A stretch of DNA of 64,000 bases from Symbiodinium sp. CCMP2592. Lineage: Eukaryota > Sar > Dinophyceae > Suessiales > Symbiodiniaceae. The notes beneath the pieces are model-generated. The model saw only the letters and a program-made list of their open reading frames with translations. It had not been told where the DNA came from and ran no database searches. Positions 47,547 through 58,084 of the stretch are shown here, piece after piece (positions within the stretch are counted from its first letter, which is position 1; every line of letters starts with the position of its first letter). Location: assembly GCA_905221615.1 (NCBI GenBank), contig CAJNDT010000957.1, forward strand, positions 297,794 through 361,793, in the 5' to 3' direction. Made by a program: the position numbers and the translations under genes.

Positions 47547-49182
47547 GGAACAGATCAGGGGTTAGGGTTCATGAAAATGGTTTAGTTAGTTCGTTTTAGT
47601 TTAAGCTTGATATCAATGCACAGTGTATTATATATACAGATATGTATGTATATATATATATATATATATACATACAGGTACATATACATATATCCAGATG
47701 AATGTGTGTGTGTGTGTGTGCTTATGCACGCATGTGCATATGCATATGTGTATCGTGTGCATGCATGGATATTTGTGGCTGTCCGCCTGTCAGTCTGTAT
47801 GTAGGTATGAATGTATTTATGTCTACTTTATGCACGCAAGTATTTATGATTTATGTATGTATGTATTTATGCATGTGCGTAATTCGTGTGATTTGCGGCA
47901 AGCTTTCCCTTAGGGGTTCATAGTGGTTCAGGGTTTGCAGGTTTCAGAATTTGGTTCCTGGTCGGGTCGTCGGGTTGCGAGGTATACGAGCAGAACGGGC
48001 TCAGGATGCGGAGTTCGCCATCTTGCCTGATATTTTCGAAGAGCTTAACTAATTGGGTTTGTGTAAGGTTTATGTAGGTTCGGGTCTTCGGGAGATGAAA
48101 GTGTGTACCGGTGCTGCATGGATGGGAGTGAGTTTGTAAGGGGCTGTGTAGAGACAAGTATACTATGCAGTTCTGGTAATTGGAGACATCGTTAGAGATA
48201 CGTGCCAAACCGAAATTCTCCGAATCACGCGGGTCCGAACCCATAAACCATGTAACCCAAAGCCTTGGTACCTAAAAGGACTCTACACCCCTAAACCCAA
48301 TCCCTAGACCTTAGCTCTTAAACCTTCTGCCCACCGTCTCACTCTAGTCATAAAAGGAGTTCAGAACCAAGCCTACACCCTTCTACTGTAGGGGCCTTAA
48401 TAGTTACCTATACTATTTTGGGGCGGTTCCTTATTGTGATTATAGTATAATGGGCTCCAACACCCTAGTCTAATTTTTCAGGCCCCTATATTATAGAACC
48501 CTTGTATAGGCCCTTGGGGAGCCCTTACTAACCGTTTTAAAGCCAGTCTTACAGGACTCATCCTCCTCTCAGGTCCTCCACCTTTAGCACCGTGCTGGTG
48601 GATAAATCTAGCGGCACGAGGACTCCGCCTTTTCAGGCCTCCGGCCTTAGTGTCTCAGATAGGCCTGGACCTGAACACACCTTCAGAACAACTACTCCTT
48701 AGGTTCCCGAAATACAGCTCCAGTACAATACAGCCCCAAACACTAGGTTACTTGTTTCCGAAAATACAGCTCTAGTACATAGCCCAAAATTCTCGGTTAC
48801 TTATGAACGCCCAAGAGCATAGCATCTAGGCTAATTAGGATGGGCTCAGTGTGGGAGCTGGGGCTGAGCTGCGGACCTCGGGTTTCGGTGCGAGCTCGAA
48901 GTTTCCCCAAAGATGTATTGCTACCAATGAACTTAAGAGTAATAAAGCTGACATTATAAAGGCTAGAATCAGAATCATACTACTAACAATGAGAGTAAGA
49001 AGAACTAAAGTTAGAATCATAAGCATGTCAGTGACAATGTATTAGTCGTACGTAAGCCTACACCCTCTACAGTATGTTGCCAGAGCCGGCGGTAATCCTA
49101 AGCTTTTCTTTTAACTTGACTTCGGAAGGACGTGCGTGAACTCACCGATGGAGGAAGACATGTCGAAAGCGGACATGCCCGG
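43965..49182 (+). CDS. PfkB-family sugar/ribokinase-like kinase, 3' end unresolved
   Basis: ATP-dependent phosphorylation of a sugar or nucleoside; the exact substrate cannot be told. Exons: 43986-44054 (or from the in-frame ATG at 43965), 45139-45237, 46432-46468, 47113-47164, 48573-48620, 49129-49182. All join in phase. They read DLAQQLEAFPETDAKV, then WCGGGNAANTAAALARLGSR with LLTK, VGDDALGSSILEG, LAGQGVDTSGALRAEG, SSTFSTVLVDKSSGTR and TCVNSPMEEDMSKADMPG. This is the order expected for PfkB proteins (GGGN substrate motif, then VGDD, then GVDTS). Donors are GC, GC, GC, GC, GA; acceptors are AG|G. The N-terminal beta strand and the C-terminal catalytic DTTGAGD region were not found, so exons are missing at the 3' end (expected between 49.2 and 54 kb) and perhaps also at the 5' end. 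Confidence 0.82.
44068..44240. repeat. F2/F17 composite in a PfkB intron
   Basis: TAATATAGGGCCTTTATGAT, then F17 motifs (CTCCTTTAAAGGAGTTCTAT, AAAAGGGTAGTATATATG), then the right half of F2 in inverted form. Confidence 0.7.
44472..44593. repeat. F7 TIR element in a PfkB intron
   Basis: AGAAGCCAGAAAGTTGGAAC and GTTCCAACTTTCTGGCTCCT are long inverted ends. Confidence 0.9.
45009..45099. repeat. F3 TIR element in a PfkB intron
   Basis: TACCCATAGGCACCATAGTA and CACTACGGGGCCTATGGGCA are inverted. It ends 40 bases before the GGGN-motif exon. Confidence 0.85.
45307..45413. repeat. F8 TIR element in a PfkB intron
   Basis: GACTCCAATCTCCCTAAAAT and TTAAGGGGTATTGGAGTC, with CTTAATTAAATCATATTAGG inside. 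Confidence 0.8.
45655..47725. repeat. Microsatellite cluster in PfkB introns
   Basis: (TA)n at about 45659-45705, (TG)n at about 46155-46250, TA/CA at about 46985-47095, (GA)n at 47430-47486, (GT)n at 47516-47545, (TA)n at 47630-47675 and (GT)n at 47703-47722. TTTAGGG units lie at 47185-47290. Confidence 0.85.
48388..48495. repeat. F2 TIR element in a PfkB intron
   Basis: GTAGGGGCCTTAATAGTTAC and AGGCCCCTATATTATAG, with the full TACTATTTTGGGG and TATAGTATAATGGG core. Confidence 0.9.
48700..48820. repeat. Two-copy tandem repeat, about 60 bp
   Basis: CCGAAATACAGCTCCAGTAC...CTAGGTTACTTGT is repeated as CCGAAAATACAGCTCTAGTA...CTCGGTTACTTAT. Confidence 0.75.
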
Positions 49183-49484
49183 GTCTTAGCGCACTGCTGT
49201 AAGCACTGCAGGCCAGGAGGTGCGAAGAGACCGTGAACATCCGAGCAAGTCCCCTGCGACTAGATTTTGGCAGGGCAAGTGCACTCGATATCAACGGAGT
49301 ACGAAACGGCCAAGGCCGCACTGAAAGATCAAGTTCTTGTCCTTTGTAGTCCTTATTCTCATGTCTATACCCCAAACTGTACTCTAGCAATCGAGGCTCC
49401 AAGGCCCCTTGTGGGCTGGGGTATAGTTATAAGTACTGGTAAACCCAACTAACAGACGCGCCAAGCGGGAGCCAAAAAAAGCCC

Positions 49485-49570
49485 AACTAAGGTACTTTAT
49501 AGCCTTCCTTACTACAGTACTTGTAACCCCAACTGAGGTACTTTAGAACCTTCCTTACTACGGTAATTAC
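49485..49570. repeat. Two-copy tandem repeat, about 50 bp
   Basis: AACTAAGGTACTTTATAGCC and AACTGAGGTACTTTAGAACC, each followed by TTCCTTACTAC. Confidence 0.75.
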
Positions 49571-49678
49571 AGTAAGTCCCATGAGCCTCCATAGGTAGTG
49601 TTGGATTGCAGAGCCTCTAGTGCCAAGGGCACGGCTTCTTGCCGACGAGGCCGCTGCCGCAGGGTGAGACCCCGGGTC

Positions 49679-49794
49679 TCGGAGGCTTCAAAAGGTGGGA
49701 TGAAGGTAGGTAGGATTAAGGATCCCTTATATAAGGACTCTTAGTTGGGAATATCCCACCTACCTTCATCCCACCTTTTGAGGCCTCCGAGAGT
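49679..49794. repeat. F12 long-arm inverted repeat
   Basis: The arm that starts TCGGAGGCTTCAAAAGGTGG and runs through GATGAAGGTAGGT is almost perfectly inverted at the right (ACCTACCTTCATCCCACC, TTTTGAGGCCTCCGA). Arms are about 40 bp and the spacer about 35 bp. A single copy was seen. Confidence 0.9.
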
Positions 49795-49841
49795 CTTGGG
49801 ACCGAGAAAAACGCGTAGGGTTAAGGGCTTTGGGATAATTA

Positions 49842-49936
49842 ACCTTAACCCCGAAGTACCTACACTTTTAACGACTTATATAAAAAAGTCATAATACGGA
49901 ACCCTAAAAAAGTTGGTTATTCAGGGTTAAGGTAGG
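49842..49936. repeat. F14 TIR element
   Basis: ACCTTAACCCCGAAGTACC at the left and GGTTATTCAGGGTTAAGGT at the right, around a palindromic GACTTATATAAAAAAGTC centre. Confidence 0.85.
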
Positions 49937-50435
49937 GTTTGGGCTTTTGCTAGTTCTTGCCTTTGGCGTTCTTTGGCGGGAGGTGAGGCAGACATAGGTA
50001 GACATTTCCGAGCGAGACAGGGTTCTTCGATCCCTGTTTGAATCCCAACATCACGAGATGCGTCACTGTCACTGCGCCCAATTTGCACACCTTCTTCCCA
50101 TCCCACGCGCGCTGGCATGCCTCAGGTGGTGTCCTTCCGGTACGCCTTGCTTTGCACCCCCATGGCGAGCTATTTGCAGATCTTATCTTGGGGTGGTCTC
50201 AAGTAGTCTCGAGAAAAGGGCGCTTTTTGCGCACATTGGTTTGGACTTCCACTAAGCGGGGTTAGATAAACCTTCTTACAAACCTTAAACCCTAAGCCAT
50301 GATAAACCTTTCTACAGTAGGAGAGTGGTGCAGATGTCGATATTGGTGCCATCCCAGCACAAAGCCAGCCGAGGGATCCTTCTTGAGGTTAACTCATGTT
50401 ATTCAAAATAGCCAGGGCAATTGCTTCTTGGATAT

Positions 50436-50528
50436 GGGTGGTTCTCGAAATTAGGGGTCCCTTCTCATGGGTCCCCAAAGTAGTACGGCACCCTTATCGA
50501 AAGACTCCCTAATTTAGAGAACTACCCC
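50436..50528. repeat. F15 TIR element
   Basis: GGGTGGTTCTCGAAATTAGG and CCCTAATTTAGAGAACTACC are inverted. A single copy was seen. Confidence 0.8.
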
Positions 50529-50678
50529 TATGGGCTTATGGCTTAGAGCTTTCGGGATGGGTCTCACTCCCTTATAAGACGTATACACCTCGAGCACACG
50601 GCAATCCACCGTCCTCTTGGAGATCCGCAAGGGGGGCAGACCGTGAGTCCAGGGCTTCGGGCTTCAAAGTCGAGATCT

Positions 50679-50742
50679 TAAGGTTTAGGGTTTTAGGGTT
50701 TAGGGGTTTAGGGTTTAGGGTTTTAGGGTTTAGGGGCCCTAG
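50679..50742. repeat. Interstitial telomere-like array (TTTAGGG)n
   Basis: Eight TTTAGGG/TTTTAGGG units. Similar shorter arrays lie at 14158, 33600, 36660, 39655, 41275, 41965, 43905, 54410 and 57100. Confidence 0.8.
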
Positions 50743-51107
50743 ACTTGAGTCCAGTAGAAAAAAGGGGCCCTAAACCCAAGAAAGGTATATCTACTTTGTT
50801 TTGATTAGCGACTCCATCTCGTAGTCTTTGGCTCGAGGCGTCGTGCCGGCATTCACACAGGGTACGGTGCGCTGAAATTCTGGTTCCTATCACAACCAAG
50901 CAACGCCTTGTTGCACCGTTGCATTGAGGATTCTGCAGTGCTAGCGGGAGAAAGTAAGCTGCCGATCTTTAAGTTGTATGCCGCGGCCGGCCTGGAGCCG
51001 AACCTTCCATTCCACATGTGCCCCTCACGATGCTGCGGAAGAGGAACCTAGAAACCCTGAATGTACCAAAAGCAGCCCCATACCGGAAAAGAGGCCGTGG
51101 GCACGGC

Positions 51108-51209
51108 AGGGGCCTTAATAATTAGACTAGGGTTTTGGGGGCTCCTAATTATCATTATAGTATAATATACCCCCGAACCCTATTCTAATTCTTAAGGCCC
51201 CTAGATTAT
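51108..51209. repeat. F2 TIR element
   Basis: GGGGCCTTAATAATTAGACT and TCTAATTCTTAAGGCCCCTA are inverted, with CATTATAGTATAATATACCC inside. Confidence 0.9.
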
Positions 51210-51509
51210 CGGGTGTTGGCTTTGGCTTTGTGAGTTTCGGAGCGCACCTACCCAAGCCAGCGAGTGTCGGCGGTCTGCAGTGCTTGTGCCTCGATGGCAA
51301 ATTAACGGGACAGTTCTCTAAGTTCATGTCCTAAGGCTTTAGGGTTTAGGGTATGGAGGTGATGATTATTTCAGTGTCGTGATTTCTGAATGATATGACG
51401 ATGAATCTATTGAGCCACCTTTAAAATGGAAAGAGTTTCTAGTCCCCTGCTGCTCTGGGCTGAACCAGACAGTACTTAAACTGATACGTATAATTCCGAA
51501 ACCCAAATG

Positions 51510-51600
51510 GGTAGTTGTCAAAATTGGGGTCCCTTTTTGGGGCACCCTAAATATTAGGTGCCGTTCTGTCATAAGGACCCAAGAAGGGTCCTACCCAAAT
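51510..51600. repeat. F6 element, right end short
   Basis: GGTAGTTGTCAAAATTGGGG followed by CCCTAAATATTAGGTGCCGT as in the 18322 copy. The right TIR is replaced by CCTACCC. Confidence 0.8.
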
Positions 51601-51639
51601 CCCTGAACTCAAGCCGTCCCTGCTGCATGTTCCTGTGGC

Positions 51640-51759
51640 AATCATGCAGTACATTCGGGAATGATTGTGGGACCTTACAGAGACGGCTTGCACAAACCCA
51701 GATGCAACGCGCAACCCTAACATCTGAACTCTGTCTACCCTCAGCCCTAGAACAACACA
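51640..51759 (+). CDS. Candidate exon, unknown function
   Basis: The frame reads GTLQRRLAQTQMQRATLTSE and ends at a strong GTAAGT donor (CACAT|GTAAGT). The acceptor is not identified. It could belong to the sugar kinase 3' region or to another gene, but no PfkB motif is visible in it. Confidence 0.3.
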
Positions 51760-52874
51760 TGTAAGTGCATATTCCCCTGGAGAAAAAAGGCTCCTGCCGT
51801 GGGTTCTGTAGCCTAATGTGTCAGAAGCCTAGGTTACTCGTAAGTCTTACCCAACCCTAAACTCTAACCCGACCCATAGGAGAAGCTTGGAAGCTTAGGA
51901 GGGTTCTAGGACTTCCGGGTTAGAGCTCAACATACAGGTTCCGCGGGAGTACATGCTTCAAGCCCAAACACGAAAGGAGCCATCGTCTTATCACGTTTTC
52001 TGATGGAAGCCTAAAGGCCTAAAGTACAAGTAACCCCAAATACCAAAAGGGCGCTGCTTATGCGAGATATATGGACTCCGAAGGTTGTTGAATTCTGTTG
52101 GCCACAAGCAGACGACATGTTTTGTTAGATCGTGTTAGAGCTGACTGGCTGGGCCTTCGAGTATACTTTTGTATGTCGGCTATAGAATCAAAGCTGAATC
52201 ATGCAGGGCGTTAAACTATTACACATAGCTTGGGGTTTTGGGATAGTTGGGTCGTTGCATCTTATGAGGACTACTTAATGCAAAAAACGATTTCATTACA
52301 TTTAGTTGGTTTATTTTGTGATACAGTGGTTGTAAGATGTTGTAAGGGGATGTCATTACTTAGGCCTCATTACCAGGGTGGTATCAGGACACCCTGCGAG
52401 CCCCTTCGTGAATCATAGGGTTTTCGGTTTTCGGTCACTGCGTTTATGGATGAGAAGTATTGCGAAGCATAAACCCTAAGCCCTAAGCCCCATGGGGCCT
52501 TCTACCTAAAATCATAAATTTCCAACCTGAAGCCCTCAACGCAAAACGCCCCGACCCTGAGCAACCCAGGTGGAGAAGATGCCGCAGGCGCCTCCGGCCA
52601 TGCCACTCGGAAAGTGTCCGGTGCCCAGTGCTCGGGCTCGAGAGTTCTGGAGATTGTAAATTCAGAAGCTAAAGAAAGGATCTTTTTCTATCGCGGGTCT
52701 ATACGAGGGGTTCGCAACTTTTCGGAGATTCTCACATCAGAAGATTAGAGCTCTGAGTGAGAGAGTGCTGAAAGCTATTCTTCGTTTTCTATTTCCATGA
52801 GTCAAGTTGCTTATGCCTTCGAATACCCTAAGCTCACCTCCACTTCTTCCGTCCACCTTTTTCGGCTCTGGGCT

Positions 52875-52909
52875 TTCTCTATCGTGTGTGTGTGTGTGTG
52901 TGTGTGTGG
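52875..52909. repeat. (GT)n microsatellite
   Basis: About fifteen GT units. The ORFs across it are not called. Confidence 0.95.
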
Positions 52910-53869
52910 ACAGTTTCTGCCGCACAGGGTTTTTGGTTGACGGATTCGGTTCAGCCTTCAAAGTCGAAAGTTCGACGAAAACGTGTCCATTTGATGTGTT
53001 GGACTTCCCAGCTGTAAGGGAGAAGCATGCATGCAGCGAGGGTCAGCGAGGCTGTCCGATGGCATTCCTGCATGCGGTCTTGCACCTGAACCGTTGCGTG
53101 TGATTGCCTATTGGTTTGCGATTAGCGCGTGCTAGTGTGCACCACGACTGTCTGTGGCGTGTCATGGACATGTTCGAGCTTAAGGCTTGAAGCCTCAAGT
53201 CTGAAGGAGTGCCACATTTGAAACTACCATACTTTGGGTGCATCTGCATCTCCGAAGCACCTGAAGGCATTGGCATGCAAAGATGCAGCTTGTGGATGTC
53301 AAGCTTCATGCCTCTTGTATCCTGCTCATTTCTGTCGCTCAAGAGATTCTGTCCCAGAATCCGTCAAAGTCATTCAGAAGGAGCCGTAGGCATACGTGAG
53401 GAAGTGCAATACATGTATCCCTAGGCTGCAGCGTCAGCGGCGACGACGGTTCCGTGAGAAGTGTCTTGCGCGCGGTGCCTCGTCTCAATGCCCTGAGAAA
53501 CTTAGTGAACACGGAAGGTTTGAAAGCAGGAAACCCTGAATTCTGAAACGCCGGAAACCCCAAGCTAGTGCTTGACAGTCGGCCGTTGGCAACAAGTGAC
53601 TCCTCAAGAGCGTTCTACTGTAACGGCTGTCGAAAGGCTTTATGTTCGCAACCATACGTAGATACACCACAACTGCTACTTGCACGACCAATGCGATGGT
53701 ATTGTGTGTTTACATCTCCTTCCCGAGGGTCATCTGCTGTCTTCGAAAGCAAACACAGTTCGACGCTTTAGGCTTTGAGATTTACGGCTGTTGGATTGAG
53801 AGACCAAGGCATCCGCCATCTCGCTCCAGCACATACAAACGCAAAGTTATATGATAGACATGTGACATG

Positions 53870-54170
53870 TATGCGGGCGTAGTTGCACACAGACATGCCT
53901 GCATGCGCACATGCATGCTCACATGCACACATATGCACATACACACATACTGTCACATACACATTCACACATGGTTGGTTGCATACCTTCATGCTGACGG
54001 ACAGACAGACAGACAGACAGAGAGACCGACAGACGGACAGACAGACAAACACACAGACCTGCGCACATACACGCATGCCTACATACCGACATAATGCATG
54101 CAAGCATGCGTATGCATAAACTGTATGTATGTATGCATATGTATGTATGTATGTACGTATGTAATACGTG
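53870..54170. repeat. CA/ACAG/GTAT microsatellite cluster
   Basis: CACATGCACACATA-type sequence is followed by (GACA)n at about 53998-54050 and (GTAT)n at about 54121-54165. Open frames on both strands are repeat artefacts. Confidence 0.9.
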
Positions 54171-54495
54171 TGCATTTACTGTCTGGGCATTGTGAATATC
54201 CTGCTGAGGCGCCGATCACTGAGAAGGTAGCACAGCGACTTTAGAGCAGTTGGCCATATCATCACTGAGCAACTTGTTTCATGATCAAGTGTTTAAAGGG
54301 GTGAGGAGGTCGCATTGGACATCGGATCTCGAGGCCCTACAGTAGTCTCTCGCGCGGCAAGTTTGCGAAGGCACCCGTACGTGGACCCAGAGACCGGCAT
54401 GACTTAATTGGTTTAGGGTTTAGGGTTTAGGAGCCTCAAGTCACTCAAGTCTTTTGGATTCTCCAACATCGAAACCCGACGGAATTTCCCAGGAG

Positions 54496-54819
54496 ATGGC
54501 GGAACAACAGCAGCTGGGCGAGTTTACGGTTAACTCGAGGCTTAAGAAAGTAAGCCCTCTTGCAAACTGACATTAGTGGCATTCTTCTTATGCGAGTGTG
54601 CATCATGTTTTTTTGCCAAGAGCTTTTTAGGGTATGTTGGATAGTACTCTTCAGTTTTTTGCGGGAATGCTACATCCGAAACCCTCATCAGAAAGACTGC
54701 AGACCGTGGCCAAAATGCACTCAAACTTCCTCCACTCCAGAATCGAGGAGATCGGCAGCTGCGAGGTTCCAAAAACCACATCCCGCAGATGGTACCCAGA
54801 AGTTATGCAGGAGCTTTAA
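54496..54819 (+). CDS. Hypothetical protein, at least two exons
   Basis: Exon 1 (54496-54549) starts MAEQQQLGEFTVNSRLKK and ends at a GTAAGC donor. The 81-bp intron ends TTTTTAG. Exon 2 starts at 54631 and reads GMLDSTLQFFAGMLHPKPSS, then SRIEEIGSCEVPKTTSRRWY. It either stops at TAA (54819, total 80 aa) or ends at 54810, where a GA donor coincides with the start of an F2 element. In the second case later exons could be 56303-56381 (DAFAAQDRRMQKQLTVRVAD) and 57480-57520. The composition suggests helical or coiled-coil structure; no family is recognised. Phase 0/0 joining supports the first two exons. Confidence 0.5.
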
Positions 54820-54908
54820 GGATTGTCCAGACTATTTTGGGGTTCCTTCTTATAATTATTGTATAATGGCCCCCCCCAAACCCTATTCTAATTATTAAGG
54901 CCCCGACG
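54811..54908. repeat. F2 TIR element at a possible GA splice donor
   Basis: It starts GAGCTTTAAGGATTGTCCAG, contains ACTATTTTGGGGTTCC and ends AATTATTAAGGCCCCGACGT. Confidence 0.8.
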
Positions 54909-55207
54909 TTAACCACAAAAAGGAACAATCCAGAGGCCCCAAAACCCCGAACTGTAGCTGTCACAAAGCTTCCAACATCAGATCCACTGCCTCTGCATCT
55001 TCACGGCTAATGCTGCTGGTACTACCATGGGGATCAAAATAGCCCAAAAGCTTTAATATATGAGACCTTAGATTTCTCGGGTTCGGTCTTGGCATTTCTT
55101 GAACTCAACGTAAGTAGTCTAGTATCTAAACTCTAAACCCGTTTTGACGCAGCCCCGGTAGTCTCCGCTACCATAACTTCTGCATCCAAAGCAGCAATGG
55201 ACAGACA

Positions 55208-55317
55208 TATAATATGGGGGCCTAAACAGATACCTATACTGATTTGGGGGTTCCGTATTATGATTATAGTACAATATACCCAAAACCCTACTCTAGTTAA
55301 TAAGGCCCCGATATTAT
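55208..55317. repeat. F2 TIR element
   Basis: TAATATGGGGGCCTAAACAG and GTTAATAAGGCCCCGATATT are inverted around TTATGATTATAGTACAATAT. Confidence 0.9.
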
Positions 55318-56302
55318 CTTCATCGCGAAGACCTAGCAAACCGGAATCTTGCCATCTTTGGCCGCATAGCCTTGCCAGGAAGTTCATCCAGGACTCGGTA
55401 GTTGGCTGTTGCGGCTTTGACTGACGATTTGGGGTTAGGTTCCCCAGCGGTGTTTCAGTACGGTCTAGCATGAGTGCGTCACATTGGGCAGCTGGTGTCA
55501 CGGCTTAAGAGCGTGTGTGCAAATTTCCCAGTCTGGGTTAGCGAAAAGTTTTCCGGCAGTGTTTACCGGTCTCAATGAAGTCGGTTCTGCAAGCCAGAAA
55601 TAGACGATACTCGACATCGATAGCCCTCCATCGCGCCTCGAAAAGCCCGCAATGGGTACCAGCATTGAAACTGAAACCCTGGCCAGAGTTGGCAGATGAT
55701 TCGCAATTTCGCTTTGCGCAGGCGTAGGGGCGCCGGGTAAGGTCCCCATTTGGTAGTGGCGACCTCCAAGGGAGGCCACAGTGTGCAACAATCCACGCGT
55801 GGCGACTACGTATGATTTTTAGAAGTAGAAGAAGCATCACAATGTCGGCTCGTGCTACGGGTGTTCTCGCAAATCTTGTCACCAATGCATCCTCAGGAAT
55901 GGCGAGCCAGTGGTTTATTTGAATCTGCCGCCGTGTTTGAGTATTGGGTTGTGAGTCTTCAGTCAACAGAGTCAACAGAGCTACGCTTGTTTCCTTCTGT
56001 GAGAGCTTTAGCCAGAGCACCACTGTAGAATGCCCATTGATACAGTTCTGCTCGCTTATTTCATCCTAGCCTAAAATCTAGACCTTGGGTGTATGCAAAA
56101 AGAAGCTCCAAACAATGAGATCAGCAATTGGAGCTCTAGTGCTCTTTGCTGACTTTGGTGCGAGTTTCTCTTGGCATCAGTCGCCCTATGAACTTTACAG
56201 CATGGCTAGATTGTTTAAGTGCGGTGTCCATGTCTTTTACTGCCGTGATGTGACCATATAATTCTAAACCCCTAAACCCTTAACAGTTTCTCCGCTTTCC
56301 AG

Positions 56303-56381
56303 GACGCCTTTGCAGCACAGGATCGGCGGATGCAAAAACAGCTCACCGTCCGGGTCGCAGATTTGGCGCTGATTTCTGATA
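56303..56381 (+). CDS. Candidate exon, helical
   Basis: It follows TTTCCAG|G, reads DAFAAQDRRMQKQLTVRVAD and ends phase 1 at a GT donor (GATA|GTGTTT). It may belong to the gene starting at 54496. Opposite-strand ORFs at 56402-56612 are an independent, weaker candidate. Confidence 0.35.
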
Positions 56382-56659
56382 GTGTTTAGGGTTTCTTGAA
56401 TTCAACTCTTCTTAGCGGGTGGATGATGGCCGTTCCGTGACTCGGGTTTCCAAAGGGCAGATCTGCTTCTGGCTGCGATGAGGAGCAGGTTGGTTTCCGC
56501 CGATGCTTTTCTGATGAAAGGGGGGGCTGTCGAAAAGTAGTCTGTGCCTTGAAGTGCCTTGGTGTACCACTGACAATTCTCGCTCATGTGCCATTCGTAA
56601 AACATGGAACATATTGCAGGATAATCACCGTGTCCGTTCTTGCCATTGCATGAACTCCA

Positions 56660-56745
56660 TAATGTAGGGGCCTAAATATTTACCTATACTATTTTAGGGG
56701 TTCCTTAGCATATTTATGGTATAATGGGTGCCAAAACCCTATTTT
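56660..56745. repeat. F2 element, right end replaced
   Basis: TAATGTAGGGGCCTAAATAT and TACCTATACTATTTTAGGGG are present. The right arm breaks off into CCCTAAA units at 56744-56812. Confidence 0.8.
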
Positions 56746-56812
56746 TTCTAAACCCCAAACCCTAAACCCCTAAACCCTAAACCCTAAACCCCTAAACCCT
56801 AAACCCTAATAG
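56744..56812. repeat. Interstitial telomere-like array (CCCTAAA)n
   Basis: Nine CCCTAAA/CCCCTAAA units, directly abutting a broken F2 element. Confidence 0.85.
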
Positions 56813-56875
56813 TAGCTGTTACCGTGGTTACGGGCGAGTGTTGGCCCGAGGAGCTGGGGTTGGAGCTCAATGGGC

Positions 56876-57030
56876 CTGTTATAGGATCCTTAAGGGAAGG
56901 TGGTTCAAGGGGGGAGGGTACTAGGGAGCTTTGGGGAACCTTAGGGAAGCTTAGGGAGTATTGGGGAATAATGGGGATTACTAGGTTACCTACCCCCCTT
57001 GGACCACCCCCCCTTAAGGACATCCTAAAT
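56876..57030. repeat. F13 long-arm inverted repeat
   Basis: AGGATCCTTAAGGGAAGGTG and TTCAAGGGGGGAGGGTA are mirrored by TACCCCCCTTGGACC and ACCCCCCCTTAAGGACATCC. Arms are about 40 bp. The interior is purine-rich (GGGGAACCTTAGGGAAGC). Confidence 0.8.
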
Positions 57031-57479
57031 GGGCCTGTCATGACGACCTTTTGGGGGGTTTCGGAGACAGGCTCTAGGGTTTTTGTTAAGGGTTCTCTAC
57101 GGTTTAGGCCCTAGGGCTTAGGGTTTAGGGGCTCTTCTTGCTTCGAAGCTCGTTGTTTCGAATCTTGTATAGCCCCAGCGAAAAATTGAATAAATCATCA
57201 TCTTCTTGGCTCCACGGAGGCTACGGCTGACTCTCTTCGAGTTTGAGGTCAGCACGTGTACTACAGTTATTTTACTTTGCCCGGCTTCTGCAGATCAGTC
57301 TATTTTGGCAGTTAGGTTGGCCACTCGCTATCACGGCATTCCTGGAGTAGTCGTGATGCTGACTACCTGGGCATGTAGCGTGAGGCTTGATTGCTATTAT
57401 CTTGCTCGGCTTTAGATAATGGACATCACTGACCTACTCCGAAGCTGGCAGAGACCATTCGCCAGCACGCTCCGCCCAG

Positions 57480-57520
57480 GCCCTAACAGACCTGGTGCAC
57501 CAGTACATTGTTGAGGCAAG
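57480..57520 (+). CDS. Candidate short exon
   Basis: Bounded by CGCCCAG|G and GGCAAG|GTTGC, it reads ALTDLVHQYIVEA and ends phase 2. Its partners are unproven. Confidence 0.3.
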
Positions 57521-58027
57521 GTTGCATAGAATTGGTTCTAATTCCTTGTCGTCTCTTGCACATCAGCTGCGGAACCTTCACTGCCTCCTGGCGCCTGCAG
57601 TCCCATTGCATCATGAACAGGATTCAGGATGTTGATTCAGTTCTGTGTGACCTTGGCCTGGATTGCTGCTGGTGATGTTTCTGCTTCTTGACCCCCAGAG
57701 TGTTGAGGTTGCTATAAGAGAACAGTCCCTCATGTATAGAAGCTCAATTAGCGATGATTTCCGCTTGCGTTCCAAGCCCTACACTCTTTCCTGAAGGATT
57801 CCTGATGGGCTCTGCAGGGGTTCATGCTGCCATATGAACATATAGTACTATAAAAGCTTGAATAAGTAGAAACACGATCCCCTAGAGCTTCTTACGGCAA
57901 TCCTTTTATGATGTATATCGGGCCCTTAAGCTTCGGCGTCTTGGATAAGTATAGTGCCTGAAGCCAGTGTCGACCCGGTCGCACAAGGGTGCACAGTCTC
58001 GTGTTCAGATGTTCCTATAGCCCCAGC

Positions 58028-58084
58028 CTAAACCCTAAACCCTATCTAAACCCCTAAACCCTAAACCCCTAAACCCCAAACCCT
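58028..58084. repeat. Interstitial telomere-like array (CCCTAAA)n
   Basis: Six CCCTAAA-type units. A further run at 58380-58450 is more degenerate. Confidence 0.8.

Noticed and set aside
45500..47913. Many 60-107 codon ORFs rich in Tyr/Ile/Cys/Val
   Set aside because: They are microsatellite translations (TA, CA, GT repeats) inside PfkB introns.
55538..56023. 161-codon minus ORF, the longest non-repeat ORF in the window
   Set aside because: No homology, two overlapping minus frames are equally open, and all supported genes are on the plus strand. It is kept only as a possibility.
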